Numbered from the stretch's first letter, positions 11,027-22,149 are shown. The stretch is 64,000 nt of DNA from Pegoplata infirma (GCA_963921195.1 OY992536.1:108464778-108528777); one strand, 5' to 3'. A program made the numbers and translations. Notes: a model not told the origin generated them from the sequence alone.

Positions 11027-11747
11027 TTACAGTCCCAAACACTTATAATTACTTCGTTTTACACCTGAATGTTAAATTTCACCGCTTTTTAAATGGTCTG
11101 TACAATTTAAAAAAATGTTGCTTATAGTGTTGATGCGTATTGATGCAACATATACCGGGTTATTTTGCCGGTTTTTCACCAGTGAACAGAATACCTCTTC
11201 AGCGAAATTTTTACGCTTTTGTAAAGCCAGTGTGAAATTTATGTTTTTTTTATATGGAGTTTGACAGATTTTCATGTGAAAACCGAGCAACTTACCCACC
11301 TTTACAGTCCCAAACACTTAAAATTACTTCATTTTACATCTGAATGTTAAATTTCACCGCTTTTTAAATGGTCTGTACAATTTAAAAAAATGTTGCTTAT
11401 AGTGTTGATGCGTATTGATGCAACATATACCGGGTTATTTTGCCGGTTTTTCACCAGTGAACAGAATACCTCTTCAGCGAAATTTTTACGCTTTTGTAAA
11501 GCCAGTATGAAATTTATGTTTTTTTTATATGGAGTTTGACAGATTTTGAGAATAATCACAATTGGAGCGGGAAGCGGAAAAACGCAATTGTCCTCATAAC
11601 AATAGAATTGAATCTAGTTTGGCGGAAAAACGCGGCGGAATTTTGTTATCATATAAAACGTATGTGAACAGTTGCGGAAAAACGCTTCCCGCTCCAATTG
11701 TGATTATTCTCTTTCACGTGAAAACCGAGCAACTTACCCACCTTTAG
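11027..11747 (+). repeat. Tandem duplication, 274-bp unit, second copy interrupted
   Basis: AGTCCCAAACACTTA begins both copies (11031 and 11305). The second copy is split at 11547 by a small transposon and resumes at about 11712 with TTTCACGTGAAAACC. The short open frames on the minus strand in both units are parallel because the units are duplicated; they show no known domain. Confidence 0.85.
11548..11711. mobile_element. 164-bp MITE with TTT target duplication
   Basis: Perfect 29-bp inverted ends (11548-11576 and 11683-11711) start GAGAATAATCACAATTGG. The word GCGGAAAAACGC or its near copy appears three times inside. TTT flanks both sides (11545-11547 and 11712-11714). The uninterrupted first copy of the 274-bp repeat shows the empty site, confirming the boundaries. 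It has no coding capacity and its superfamily is unknown. Confidence 0.9.
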
Positions 11748-11859
11748 CGGGAGAATTTTAAATTTTCCCGGCTGAATTATTTTTTGGCGGTTACTAGCGA
11801 TTTTTTGTGAAATTGAGAGGTTTTTGGTGAAAAATAATTGGCAACAGTGCTTTTCGAGA

Positions 11860-12590
11860 CTCGAAAAAATTAAATGTCTAATTCGTAGAAATGACGTTTC
11901 TGCCGTCAAACTTTTGCTTGGGAAAATAATAAAAAAAAGTACGTGAAGAAAGTTTTTTTTTGCTCCAAAAAATAATTTTGTTAAAGAAATTGTGCAAAAA
12001 TAAGATTAAAATTATCTTAAATAATGTAATATTATTAAAATTTAACAACTACAGTTGCTAAATCAAATAAAAAATAATACCAAAGTGTGGAATTAATAAA
12101 GTTATTAAAAAAAGAATATCAAAAATTCTAGTGGATTCCAATGAAAGAAAAAATGCAAAATAAAACCAATTAACAATAAAAATAGAATAAATAAACAACT
12201 ACAACAAAAACAATACCATAAAAAGTAAAGATAATACAAAAAACAAAAAACAGCAGCAAAAAAATCGTTAAAGCTGCAAAAAGTTGCAAAAAGTGAACCA
12301 AAGTTTTATTGAAAACAAAATAAATAAAAAAAACATTTAAAATAAAATTCTGCTAAATCATATAAATGTAATTATAAAAATTAAACAATTATAAGTGCAT
12401 TTATTGCAATTTTATATATAAAAGCCGGTTATTTTTCTTTTTAAACAATTATTGAACAAATTTAAATACATTTTATTATTAAAATAGTAGTTGGTTTGGT
12501 TGTTCCTTTGTTAAATAAGGTTTAAAAGATTATTTTCCAAACAAAACAGCTGTTTGATTCTCAAACACAGTTGTTACTTTTTTTTTCTTT
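11860..12590 (+). other. A-rich, UTR-like sequence; possible 5' exon
   Basis: About 12000-12460 is rich in CAA, AAAC and AAAAGTG words, like many fly 5'UTRs, and lacks the inverted repeats seen elsewhere. It could be a leader exon for the plus-strand gene whose first coding exon starts at 19567. No splice site or start signal proves this. Confidence 0.2.
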
Positions 12591-12599
12591 TATCAAAAA

Positions 12600-12745
12600 C
12601 GATTTTTAGAAACACAATAGCAACGACATTTGTATCCCCTAATTGACCGCCAGACCCCTGTCAAGGTTAATGATACAAAGAGATAAGCAGATAAAGCAGA
12701 GCGGGTGGCGGAACTAACACAATCTAGTGTGTTGAGCAAAACACA
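12600..12745 (+). promoter_or_regulatory. Candidate cis-regulatory patch with GATA motifs
   Basis: A stretch of higher complexity and GC content than its surroundings. It contains AGATAAGCAGATAA (two GATA sites) and GTCAAGGTTAA, close to a nuclear-receptor half-site of FTZ-F1 type. It does not belong to a repeat family seen in this window. The function is a guess from composition. Confidence 0.25.
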
Positions 12746-12749
12746 TTAA

Positions 12750-13270
12750 CCACACAGATTTTGGAAATGGAAATTTTTATTTTAATAACGTGAAGTTCAT
12801 TGGAGCAATTTGACTTTAACTACATTTCTCAAATTTCAAAATTAAATTTTACAATCTATTACAAATGGCTTCAAGTTGACTTAAGTGAAGTAGCTCTGTT
12901 CGCCTCAAATTGTTTATTGCTGATAACACTTTTAATTACACTGTGGAACAAATTTTGTGGTCACCGAGTGTATCTTGAATGGGACCAAAAACAAATGAAA
13001 GTATACTAGGTATTAGTTAAACAAAACCCCCATAAGGTTTTGAAAACTTTGCTCCTGTTATTTAAACAACTCTTTTTTTTTTACTGGCATTGTTCCAACT
13101 TTTTTTTTTAAATAGCCTTTTTTTGATGAGTACCTAACAAAACTAATATCAAGGATATGCTAATATTTTTGCATATTACACCATGAATCATTTTGCAATC
13201 TAAATATTTTGATACGCTTGCGACCAAAAAAAACTGAAAGGTACTGATACGAGATAAAAAACCGTAACTG
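12750..13270. other. Unassigned sequence with a 69-residue open frame
   Basis: The frame at 12800-13009 (+) contains a hydrophobic stretch (CLLLITLLITLW), but there is no homology I recognise and no supporting splice signals. It may be a transposon remnant. Confidence 0.2.
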
Positions 13271-15238
13271 GGTTTGGTATCGTGCCCCCCATTTCCCAGT
13301 TCTCGGTATTCCCGGTATTCCCTGTTCTGGTACCGGTTTCCCGGTTCTGGATTTATTCCCGGGAATACCGGTATTCCCGGTTCTGATCCTGGAACCGGTT
13401 CTCAAAAACAAAAAATACTATATATATACCATAAAATATTTAAATTACATTATCTAATCAGTATTTCAGAAACATTTCGTTGTGTTTGTAATATTATTTT
13501 AAAATCGTACCTATAACAATTTTTTTTTCTTGAATTCATAAAAAAGGAAATGGTGTTTTCCACATGTTTTGTATTATTTTGATAAAAGCGAAGAAAAAAT
13601 TTTAATTGTACAAACTTTTACAAAATATACAATGTATCCCAGCAAAAAAAGAGCTTACCATTCACTACAAAATTCACCACAACTTATGAACCAGATGTAC
13701 TTCTTCTTCAGCTGAAACACTGATGAATTTTATATGGGCGTGACACACAATATCACTAGTGTTTAGTATGTACATATATATTAACATCTTTATCACAACT
13801 TCTGAAGTAGTGATCGGGATGTTAATATAACTTGACCTTTTGGAAGTGCTTTTTTCATCACTTCTTTAGAAGTATATATTTCTTGGCATTTTGGGTGTGA
13901 TTATGTAATTTTTATATGGTGATTTAGAAGTGATTTTTTCATCACTTCTTGATAAGTACATATTTCATGACTTTTTGGGATTGATTTTAAGAGTTTTTTT
14001 TTTAGTATTTACACTAATAATAATTAAAACCAAAACGATATGTTTAACAATGTATAATATTTATTATGTAATATTTAGACTTGAAATTGTTAAGATTAAA
14101 TCGATGTTTTTAATAATTTAGTTTAGCTAATAGGAATTATTAATTAAATGTGGATGTATATATTTTTCTAATAGTTTTTCATGCGCTTTATCCGAATCTG
14201 GCCTTAGAAGTGATTTGTCTTATTTTGAGATATTTAGATTTTCGATTGACAGTACTGCATAAACTCAGATATTCGCAATGTTCGGGACCTTATAAAACCG
14301 AGAATTATTTTATGATGTATAATTAGTTCTGCGCATCTAAAAATACTTCACTTATTCTTCAAATTACTTTTGCAATTCTTAAGATATCTTTTTTCATTAC
14401 GGAGATATCGACCGATAAAATTATTGCAATTTCGGCCCTAAAAAATATAAGAAAACAAATTTGAAAACCAACCAATTTGTCTTGTTGATATATAATAGTA
14501 CCGAATTCGAAACTCTATTAGAGGTGCATCTAAGCCCGGCATCAATTTGGGTATTAATTTTAGGGTAAATTTTCAGGGTGCCATACAAAAAATCTTTATT
14601 TGGGCTAACATTATAGAGCTTCGCCATATCGGATAAAGATTTATTTTAAATAAAATTAATAAAATTCTTAAAAGTACATAGAGTTCTTAGTTTTATATTC
14701 AATTAAAATTTTTATTATTCGGTTAACCGAATAATTCAAATTTATCCGATTATTAACCGATTAAATCTCAACCCCGATTAATTATTTGCCCGATTAGCCG
14801 ATTAAACCAAAACCTCGATAATTGAATACCCTAATGTTTAGAAGAGTTTTTATACCTTTCAACAGCGATACCAACTTAATCATTTTGTGGCCCTTTTTTT
14901 AAAGGCTACCACCTTTTTTTGTTATCTTTTTTAGCCCTTTAAGCACTTTTTAAGTCATTTGATCATTTTTACCATAATCTGGAAACTTTTTATTGTTTTT
15001 TTTTGTACATAATTTACAAAACAACTCCAAAAATTATAAAAAAAAAATGTTTTTATACATGTAGTTAAAAAAAACATCCAATAAATAAAATGAAGATATA
15101 AAAAAAAGTAATTCTCTCATTTTAAATCAGATATCGTATATTTTTAGAAGAGTTTTTATACCTTTAAACGGCAATACCAACTTAGCTCTTTTTTGGTTAT
15201 ATTTAACCCTTGTCTTTTTTAAGGGCTACCCAGTTGGC

Positions 15239-15943
15239 AACGTCCTCAAGCCATCCTCAGTGACGGAGCGGTGACATGTCAGAGTCACTGCTGACATACA
15301 CAAGACATCTCTATGTACTGGGTTGAGGACAGTTTCATACAAATTTTCAAAATGTCCTCACTCAAAGTCAGCTGTGGTCAGGGCTGACCTTCTGGGGACA
15401 TGTCACCTAAGACGTCTTGGGGGAAATGTCCGACGTAGGTCATGCGAAAATACAAAAAATTTTCGTATTTCCTTTAGTTTTTACTTTTATCCATTTTCCT
15501 TTATAAATTATATTTCTCATATTTAGAAAAAACTTTTCGTCTTTTTTAGTCCCAACTGGATTTGAACCTGCAACCTCCAGTTTATTAGTCCCACACCTTA
15601 CTACTTGTTCCAAACTTTATTTTAAAAATTGTTTGTCTATTTATTACTTTTATTTTACTTGTTAGATTTTGAATTTATTTTAAATAAATTGATAATATTG
15701 CCATTTTTTTCTTGGAAATTGAAGAGTTGCCCAGATTTTAAATTTTAATTTAATATACTGCTATTCTGAAGACATTTCCCTTTAGACGTCTTAGAGGAAT
15801 TGTCCACACTATTAAAGCAAACATTCAGTGCTGACAATGTAAGGACATGTCATCAAGGATTACCTATGATTTGTCAGAACCTGAAGACATTTCCTCAAGG
15901 AATCACTATGGAAGTTTCCTCAGTGACACATTTTCCAACTGGG
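15239..15943. mobile_element. 705-bp TA-flanked element, CCCAGTTGG ends
   Basis: The ends CCCAGTTGG and CCAACTGGG lie between TA dinucleotides (15237-15238 and 15944-15945). Arms contain many GTCCTCA and GACATGTC words in both orientations. A second, right-truncated copy starts at 58033. The frame at 15323-15526 is repeat sequence. It is the innermost level of a three-element nest. Confidence 0.75.
15549..15582 (-). repeat. tRNA-like B-box segment inside the element
   Basis: The minus strand reads GGAGGTTGCAGGTTCAAATCC, a T-arm-like segment with a B box. The same segment occurs in the copy near 58330, so it is an integral part of that family. Confidence 0.4.
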
Positions 15944-16936
15944 TAACAGTTTTTTTGTTATCTTTTTAGCACTTCCTGAGTCATTTGATAATTTTAACAA
16001 AAATCTGGAAACTGTATTTTTTTATAACATAATTTACATAACAAATTCGCTTTTGCGGCATATCAAGTTAATTCATTTATAAAATTTAGCTTTTTTTTAA
16101 ATCAGAGAAAATTATAAAAAAAAATATTCAACAAAACAAATCCAACACATAAGTACCACAAATTTGTACTTTTCAATTGCATTTGTAAACACATATGAAA
16201 ATGGTACTTCTAAATCATTGAGGAAAGAACTGGTGAAAGTTGTTATTATTGGCATTTTTTTAGCAGTTTTGGAAGTGCTTATAAAAGTACTTCTTATGGA
16301 ATATGAAGATCGGCACATATAGCTACTATGTATGTAGTGAATCACTTATTCTTTTTGCACCACTTCGATTTTTTTTTGCTGGGATATTATTCATACCGGT
16401 AGTATCGGGAATACCGTCAGAACCGGAACCGGGAATACCGGGAATAATTCAAGAGTAATAGAGAGAGCCTAAAACTTCAAATGCCAATTAAAAAAGCCTT
16501 AGTCAATCAGACAAAACCCAGCTAGGGTTTTTTTCTCTCATCAGTAGCTTTCAGATTTTTTTGGTTTCAAGCGTATCAAATTTTGAGTCCCATTGTGTAA
16601 TGATCCGATCATAGGTAATTATTAAAACTTGAAAAAAGGAAACAAGTTTTGACCATGTAGCTCTTCATGCAATTAGGGCTCAAAGTTAAACCGGATTTGT
16701 TTTTTTTTTGGATTTTTTATGATGTATTTGTGTTTGTGGGCGTTGAAAGCGGCGCAAAAACGTTGGTAATACACCCGTTTTACAAAGAATACTGTATTTT
16801 TACGAAGAATAATGTATTTTAAAAATTTTCTAAGTCCTAGACACAAACATTTTCGGAATTTTTTTACGTTTGGTAAAAAAAAAGTGCTTAAAATATTAAA
16901 ATTTTTAAAAATTTTTTTTTTTATTTTTTTTCATTT

Positions 16937-17460
16937 TTATACCCTCCAACCACAGTATGGGGGTATACTCACTTTGTCATTCCGTTTGTAACGCATCGAA
17001 ATATCGGTCGGGGACCCCATAAAGTATATATATTATTGATCTATGATCGATTCTAAGACATTCTGTGAATGTCCGTCTGTCCGTCCGTCCGTCTGTCTGT
17101 AGATAACACAATGCAGTCCAAAATAAAACAGATAGATTCCTGAAGTTTGGCACAAATATGCCTCATGTTCATAGGCAGGTTAAGTTCGTGAATGGGCAAA
17201 ATCGGGCCAGGGGGAAAAAGTTCCCCCTTAAAGAACTGAACTAACATCTGAAAAATACAATTTTTTTACATGTTTTTTGTATTTTTGTTAAATAAATGAA
17301 ACATTTGGTATATTTATCGCGATGGGAAGGAGCGTTTAAAGTCCCCCACTGACCCCCTCACCCCCCCCCCACCCCAAAAAAAAAAACGCCCATGACAATT
17401 TTTTTACCATTTTGGAGGGTATAAAAGATTCGACACAGCCGAATTTAACACTCTCACTTG
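16937..17460 (+). mobile_element. Mini-me-like repeat, subtype 1, complete
   Basis: Starts TATACCCTCCAACCACAG and ends with GAGGGTATAAAAGATTCG, GCCGAATTTAACACTCTCAC and TTG. It contains a conserved core (TTTGTCATTCCGTTTGTAAC, then CGAAATATCGGTCGGGGACC), a TATATATATT block and a CCGTCTGTCCGTCCGTCTG tract. This core plus (TA)n plus (GTCY)n layout is that of dipteran mini-me elements. No protein is encoded. Confidence 0.75.
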
Positions 17461-17667
17461 TTTTTTTTTGCGTTTTGGAGTAAAAATTTAATTTAAAATT
17501 ATTTAAGAAAAAAAATTAAAATTTTTCTAAGTTCCGAAAAAATGTTGGAAATTAAAGAATCGGACAAAAATGTTTGTGGTAATATCGCGATGTGTCACCT
17601 CCGATGTGCTATATGACATAAGAGTGGCAGTTTTTCTTCAACTTTTGATTTTCCCAAGTGTCCAGGC

Positions 17668-17823
17668 CATGGACGTATACAGGGGGTGGGCACAGGGGGC
17701 ACGTGCCCCCCCTTTTCAATTACTTTTTAAGTACTTCTAGTTAAAACTAAATATAAATAGACGATGGCAAACAATTTTGGGAGTTGTGCCCCCCCTCTTT
17801 TCAAATTCCTGGATACATTGCTG
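17668..17823. mobile_element. 156-bp hAT-like MITE with 8-bp duplication
   Basis: GTCCAGGC flanks both sides (17660-17667 and 17824-17831). The imperfect inverted ends start CATGGACGTATACAGG and, from the right, CAGCAATGTATCCAGG. Two GCCCCCC blocks occur inside. An 8-bp duplication with CA-starting ends is the hAT pattern. Confidence 0.75.
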
Positions 17824-17839
17824 GTCCAGGCAATGTTTT

Positions 17840-19060
17840 ATTCTAGTGGACCTAAAAAAATATTAAGATTAAATTATCCCGTGGCGCCCGGCGGTCAAAT
17901 TTTTGGATTTTTTATAAATTAAAAAAAAACTATCATATATCATAGTTATTATTTTTGATATTAAATATCAAAAAAAATTTTAATCGGTCAAACGGTTTTC
18001 GAGATATCGCAATTTAAAATTTTTCAAAAATGTTTTTTTTTTTTTAATACGTCCAAGAATTTTTTCTAAAAAAATCTCAAAAATCTTTCCCTTTTATAGA
18101 GCTTGAGACAATCTTTCATTTAAATCTAATTTAGGCCAAATCCGATCATTGGCTTTTTTACAAAACTTTCACCAAAAACTCTCTGATTGGTTCAAATTAA
18201 GTTTAAATGAATGCTTGTCTCCAGCTCTATAAAATAGTCAAAAAATTCTTGAACGTAGGAAAAATCGTAATTTTTTAAAATTTTTCGACAAATTTCAAAT
18301 GGCGATAACTCGAAAACCGGTCGAGCGGTTTCTGGTATTTTTTTCACTTCAGAAGTTTTAATAAAATTTTAATTTTTCTGTTAATGGAATTCACGTCAGC
18401 AATTTTAGTCTTGCAAAAATGCGAAATGTAAAAAATGCAACTTTATTTGCTTGTTATTTCGCAAATTATAGCCATTATATTACTATTGAAATAAAATGCG
18501 ATAAGTTATTTGCAAAAACGCATCATGTTAAAGGTAAAAGAAAAAAGTTTATTTAATGCATTTTTTTTTTAAAGTTGCAATATTGCACTGTTGCAAGGGT
18601 TAAAAAATTCTGTCGTGAATACCATCATTACCTTTTATATGGTGCGTCGTTGCAAGAAAAAATTCGCAATTTATTTTAGTAGTAATACCATTGCTTCTAT
18701 TCACAAAAAACAAGCGAATAAAGTTGCAATTTTGACATTGCGCAATTTTGCAAGACTAACGTGAATTCCATTAATAGATCGCGAGATATTTTTTGTTTGT
18801 TTTTTATTTCTCAAAGATCCAAAACTTTGGTGGAAATTTTCCAAAAATGCAAAACTTTAAAGAAAGAGCGTCACGGGTTAAAATGATCGGATTAGGGTCA
18901 GATTACTTTTAAATGAAATATTGTATCAAGCTCTTTAAAAGGGTCAATAGTAAGAACATTTGTTATATATATTTCGATATTTCGATGAGAAACAAACAGA
19001 ATGACAAAGTTATATATACCCTCCTCTACCACTTAGCAGATGGTATAATAAAAAACCTAA
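17840..19060 (-). repeat. AT-rich repeat ending in a mini-me-like terminus
   Basis: It contains repeated AACTCGAAAACCGG-like words in both directions and ends at about 19010-19055 with a reverse-orientation mini-me-like terminus (ATATACCCTCCTCTACCAC). The element at 18381-18774 is inserted in it. No gene is seen. Confidence 0.45.
18381..18774. mobile_element. 394-bp MITE with TTAA at both ends
   Basis: TTAATGGAATTCACGT on the left mirrors ACGTGAATTCCATTAA on the right, followed inward by AGTCTTGCAAAA and TTTTGCAAGACT. If TTAA is the target duplication, the element is 18385-18770 and could be piggyBac-mobilised, although its ends lack the usual CCC. TTAA might instead be part of the repeat. 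Confidence 0.65.
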
Positions 19061-19139
19061 GAAAAATCTTTTGTGAAGTCCAAAACCTTTAAAATGTTTG
19101 ATATCTAATTTTTTTATAATTTTTCTTCTGCATTTTTTT

Positions 19140-19566
19140 CAACTTGAACCCTTATAACAAATATAATTAGAGCCCGTGCTCGATCTGTACTTACAGAAAA
19201 AATCAAATAAAATGAGATTTTTTTGTTTGACAAAATCTGAGAACTTTACCAGAGGAAAAATCTAAAAAAAATTTTTGACAACACTTTTCTGAATCCGATA
19301 GTAATTATGTATTTCTAAAAGACAGAATGTCCCAGATACTAAAGTTTTTTAGATTCTGAGAATTTTTAGGAATTCAGAAAATATCTTTAAATCTGAATTT
19401 TTTTCTTTATTAAAGCAACGTAATTTTGAAGGATTTGATTTAAAAAACTTTGTGAACACAAAAAACAACATAATTATGATAAAGGTCAACACAAGAACTG
19501 AAAGATCTTAATAAAAAAGATTCATAAATAAAAAAATCGCGTAAATAATTTAAATAAAAACAAAGT
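19140..19566 (+). other. Probable leader sequence upstream of the MYND exon
   Basis: An AT-rich segment. A phrase near 19165 (AGAGCCCGTGCTCGATCTGT) also occurs near 9285, so the proximal part is repetitive. From about 19400 the A/C-rich sequence without repeats may be 5'UTR. The stretch just before the ATG reads AAAACAAAGT, an acceptable fly start context. Confidence 0.35.
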
Positions 19567-20528
19567 ATGGACTCACAACAAGTGTTTTTAGTACCACAGG
19601 TGCCAACACTACCCTCGTCCGCCTCAACAATACATCATCATCAACCTCAAAAATGTACCACACAAATGATACAACAGCCTCAAAATCATAATTATCTTCA
19701 GCCACAGTGTAGTATTTGTCATACAACGCAAAAACTTTTACGTTGCGCCAAATGTAAAACGATTTACTATTGTTCAACGGATCATCAACATTTGCATTGG
19801 CCCACCCATAAACTGGAATGTAAACAAATGGCAAAACAAAGACAAATTAATAATCGTTTAACGCAATTAACAAATGGTTGTGGTGCTATCAATATCAACT
19901 CTCATTCTAATTCTAATACACCCAGTTCCTCATTATCATCAACGATAGCTCCAAATAATTGTTCTGAATCTTCTAATCATCAACAACAAAATTTAAATAC
20001 CAATAGCATCCAAAGTGATGGTTCATTTTTGCTTGGTAGCCATGAAAATGAAATATTGAATAGTAAAGCCGAGTCTGTGATTCAAAATTCTAATAGAACT
20101 GAATATATGGGTAGTTTTGATGCAAACTCAACCACAACAGATCAAATGCATATTATGGGTCAAAATAGTTTAGATCTATATGATTTGATAGATAGTAATG
20201 AGGAATATATAAATAATACTTACTATTATGAGTCAACAGAGCAACAACCCCAAGAAACAGAAACGGAACAACAGCAGTCGTTACTGTTGAATGATACATC
20301 TTATCAATGTCCATCTTCAGATCAACAACAATTACCCGAGCCACAACAGGAACAGCTGGACTATATACCACCACAACAAAGTCATGAACAGCAGCAGCAA
20401 CAGTTACAGCAAGTACTTCAGTATCCGGTTCCTCAACTTAGTAATCATTTAATTAATCAACATGAAAAAAGTTCCAGCTATCAAATTGGTAATGCTGTTT
20501 TTGATGAAAATATTTATGAAGATGCAAA
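19567..20528 (+). CDS. Hph: MYND-finger first coding exon, probable HIF prolyl hydroxylase
   Basis: The exon starts at ATG 19567 and runs open for 320 full codons to a strong donor, GTGAGTAC, at 20529. Residues 48-85 form a MYND zinc finger with ligands Cys48, Cys51, Cys60, Cys63, Cys69, His73, His81 and Cys85. The DHQ-type sixth ligand with a downstream HKLEC is the variant found at the N-terminus of EGLN/PHD oxygen-sensing prolyl hydroxylases. The rest (about 90-320) is low-complexity, rich in Gln, Ser and Asn, with no other domain, as expected for a fly N-terminal extension. If the assignment is right, the enzyme hydroxylates the HIF-alpha homologue (Sima) for VHL-dependent degradation. 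The 2-oxoglutarate/iron dioxygenase domain would be encoded by later exons, none of which I found before 64000. Another MYND protein is possible. Confidence 0.65.
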
Positions 20529-20749
20529 GTGAGTACACTAATATATAATCAATGTTATGTTAAAATTCTATTATTTTACTAAAAAACTAGATGGCCGACA
20601 AACGTTGTTTTGCCGGTAAATATTTTGAGGTGATTTTGTCTTAAATATGAATATCTAAACAGCTTCAACCCAGTGCCACCTATTTTGGGATTAAACTTAA
20701 AAGAACATTTTTCTAAGATATTTTCTATTCTAGAAATTCGAACTACGTG

Positions 20750-22130
20750 AAGTCTCAAATTCTTAGACATTTATTTCATAAAAATTCTCGGATTCTGGGT
20801 AATTTTTCGTAAACAAAAAGTCTCCAATTCACAGAAATTTTTTGTATAAAAAAAGTCTCAGATTACACCATCCGACAAAAATGAAAAAAGTCGTTGAACA
20901 CGAACTGAATATGACGTTTATAACTAGAAACTAAATGTAGCAAAACTGCATTATCAGATTTTCTTTTAGTGATCCTGTTTCCTTTTAAAAGGACTTCAAA
21001 GTTTTAGAGGAATACATTTTATAAAATTTTTTTTTATATTTGTACTTGTCCTAGCATGCCACTAGTGATAGCAAATGAAGAGGATCTCCCCTAATTTTCC
21101 TATTTTATTTTTTAAAGGTAAAAGGAGATAGGTTACGTCCTTTCAAAAATTTATCCTTCAATATCATTCAAAATTTTCAACAAAATATTTTGATAACGTT
21201 TTCAAATGACTTTATTCACATTCTTTTATCCTGATATGCCAAAATAAAAAATGAAAAATTAGAGGAGATCCTCCTCTTTCATTTGCCATCACCAGTGTCA
21301 TCCTAGGACAAGTACAAATATTACAAAAAAAGGAAAAGGTAAAGTTTTAGATTCTGAGACATTTTTCAAATAGAAAAAGTCTGAAAATTTGAGACACTTT
21401 TCGTATGAAAAAAGTTTCAGATTCTGAGACATTTTTCGTATAGAAAAAGTCTTAGATTCCGAGACATTTTTCGTATAGAAAACGGGTCAGATTCTAAAAC
21501 ATTTTTTGTATAGAAAAAGTATTCTGAGAGACTTTTGAAAGTCCCAGATTCTGAGATATTTTTCATATAGAGAAAGTCTTAGTTTCTGAGACATTTTTCC
21601 GTATAGAAAAAGTCTCAGATTCTGAGACATTTTTCGTATAGAAAAACTCTTATATTCTAAGACATTTTTCATTTAGAAAAAGTAAAAGATTCTGAGACAT
21701 TTTTCATTTAGAAAAAGTAAAAGATTCTGAGACATTTTTCGTATAGAAAAATCTCGGATTCTGAGACATTTTTCGTAATGAAAAACTCTCAGATTCTGAG
21801 ATATTTTTCATATAGAAAAATCTTCATTCATAATTTTTGTATAAAAGAAGTCTAAGAGTTCGAGACATTTTTCAAATAGAAAAAGCTTTAGATTCTGAGA
21901 AATTTTGTAAGCCTTAAAAATTTTTGATATAGAAACTATCAGATTCTAAGACATTTATCGTATAGAAAAAGTGTCAGATTCTGCGACATTTTTCGTATAG
22001 AAAAAGTGTCAGATTCTGCAACATTTTTCGTACAGAAAAAGTTAATATTCTGAGACATTTTGCCTTCAAAATAAATCTCAGATTCTGAGAAACTTTTCCT
22101 AAAGAAAATTCCCAGACTGATGCATTTTTT
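20750..22130. repeat. Minisatellite, ~37-bp unit, interrupted
   Basis: The degenerate unit is roughly GATTCTGAGACATTTTTCGT followed by ATAGAAAAAGTCTCA, repeated about twenty times. It is split near 20870-21340 by a foldback element. Related arrays are at 33890-34170 and, in reverse, 59806-59970. Unit divergence is high, so it is old. Confidence 0.85.
20935..21335. mobile_element. Foldback element in the minisatellite, copy 1
   Basis: GTCCTAGCATGCCACTAGTG with AAATGAAGAGGATCTCC on one side mirrors GGAGATCCTCCTCTTTCATTT with GTGTCATCCTAGGAC on the other. The same sequence is at 32513-32945, where both arms are longer (AATCCTGTTT and mirror). Confidence 0.7.
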
Positions 22131-22149
22131 ACTATTAAAAGTCTAATAG

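Larger units (their letters stand above)
13637..16384. mobile_element. 2.75-kb TA-flanked element, TCCCAGCAAAAAAA ends
   Basis: TCCCAGCAAAAAAA and TTTTTTTTTGCTGGGA face each other with TA outside (13635-13636 and 16385-16386). Subterminal ATTCACTACA and GTAGTGAAT also mirror. The interior has GAAGTG(A/T) repeats, a block (14240-14430) repeated in reverse at 63880-64000, and the element 15239-15943. It lacks a transposase frame. It lies in the centre of the GC-rich element. Confidence 0.7.
13280..16451 (-). mobile_element. GC-rich hAT-like MITE, split by a nested element
   Basis: Left part 13280-13634 and right part 16387-16451 are, in the same order, the reverse-orientation equivalent of the complete copy at 34601-35114. 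They share CGTGCCCCCCATTTCCC, several CCGGGAATACCGG palindromes and the AT-rich centre. The right terminus is missing. The two parts are separated by the TA-flanked element 13637-16384. Confidence 0.75.

Noticed and set aside
12800..13009. A 69-residue membrane protein gene
   Set aside because: The single hydrophobic run is expected by chance in AT-rich DNA; no family or splice support.
20153..20374. Minus-strand frame within the MYND exon
   Set aside because: It is the reverse reading of the Gln-rich repeats of the plus-strand exon.
20750..22130. A CRISPR-like repeat-spacer array
   Set aside because: The repeats are contiguous and degenerate with no unique spacers; this is a eukaryotic minisatellite.
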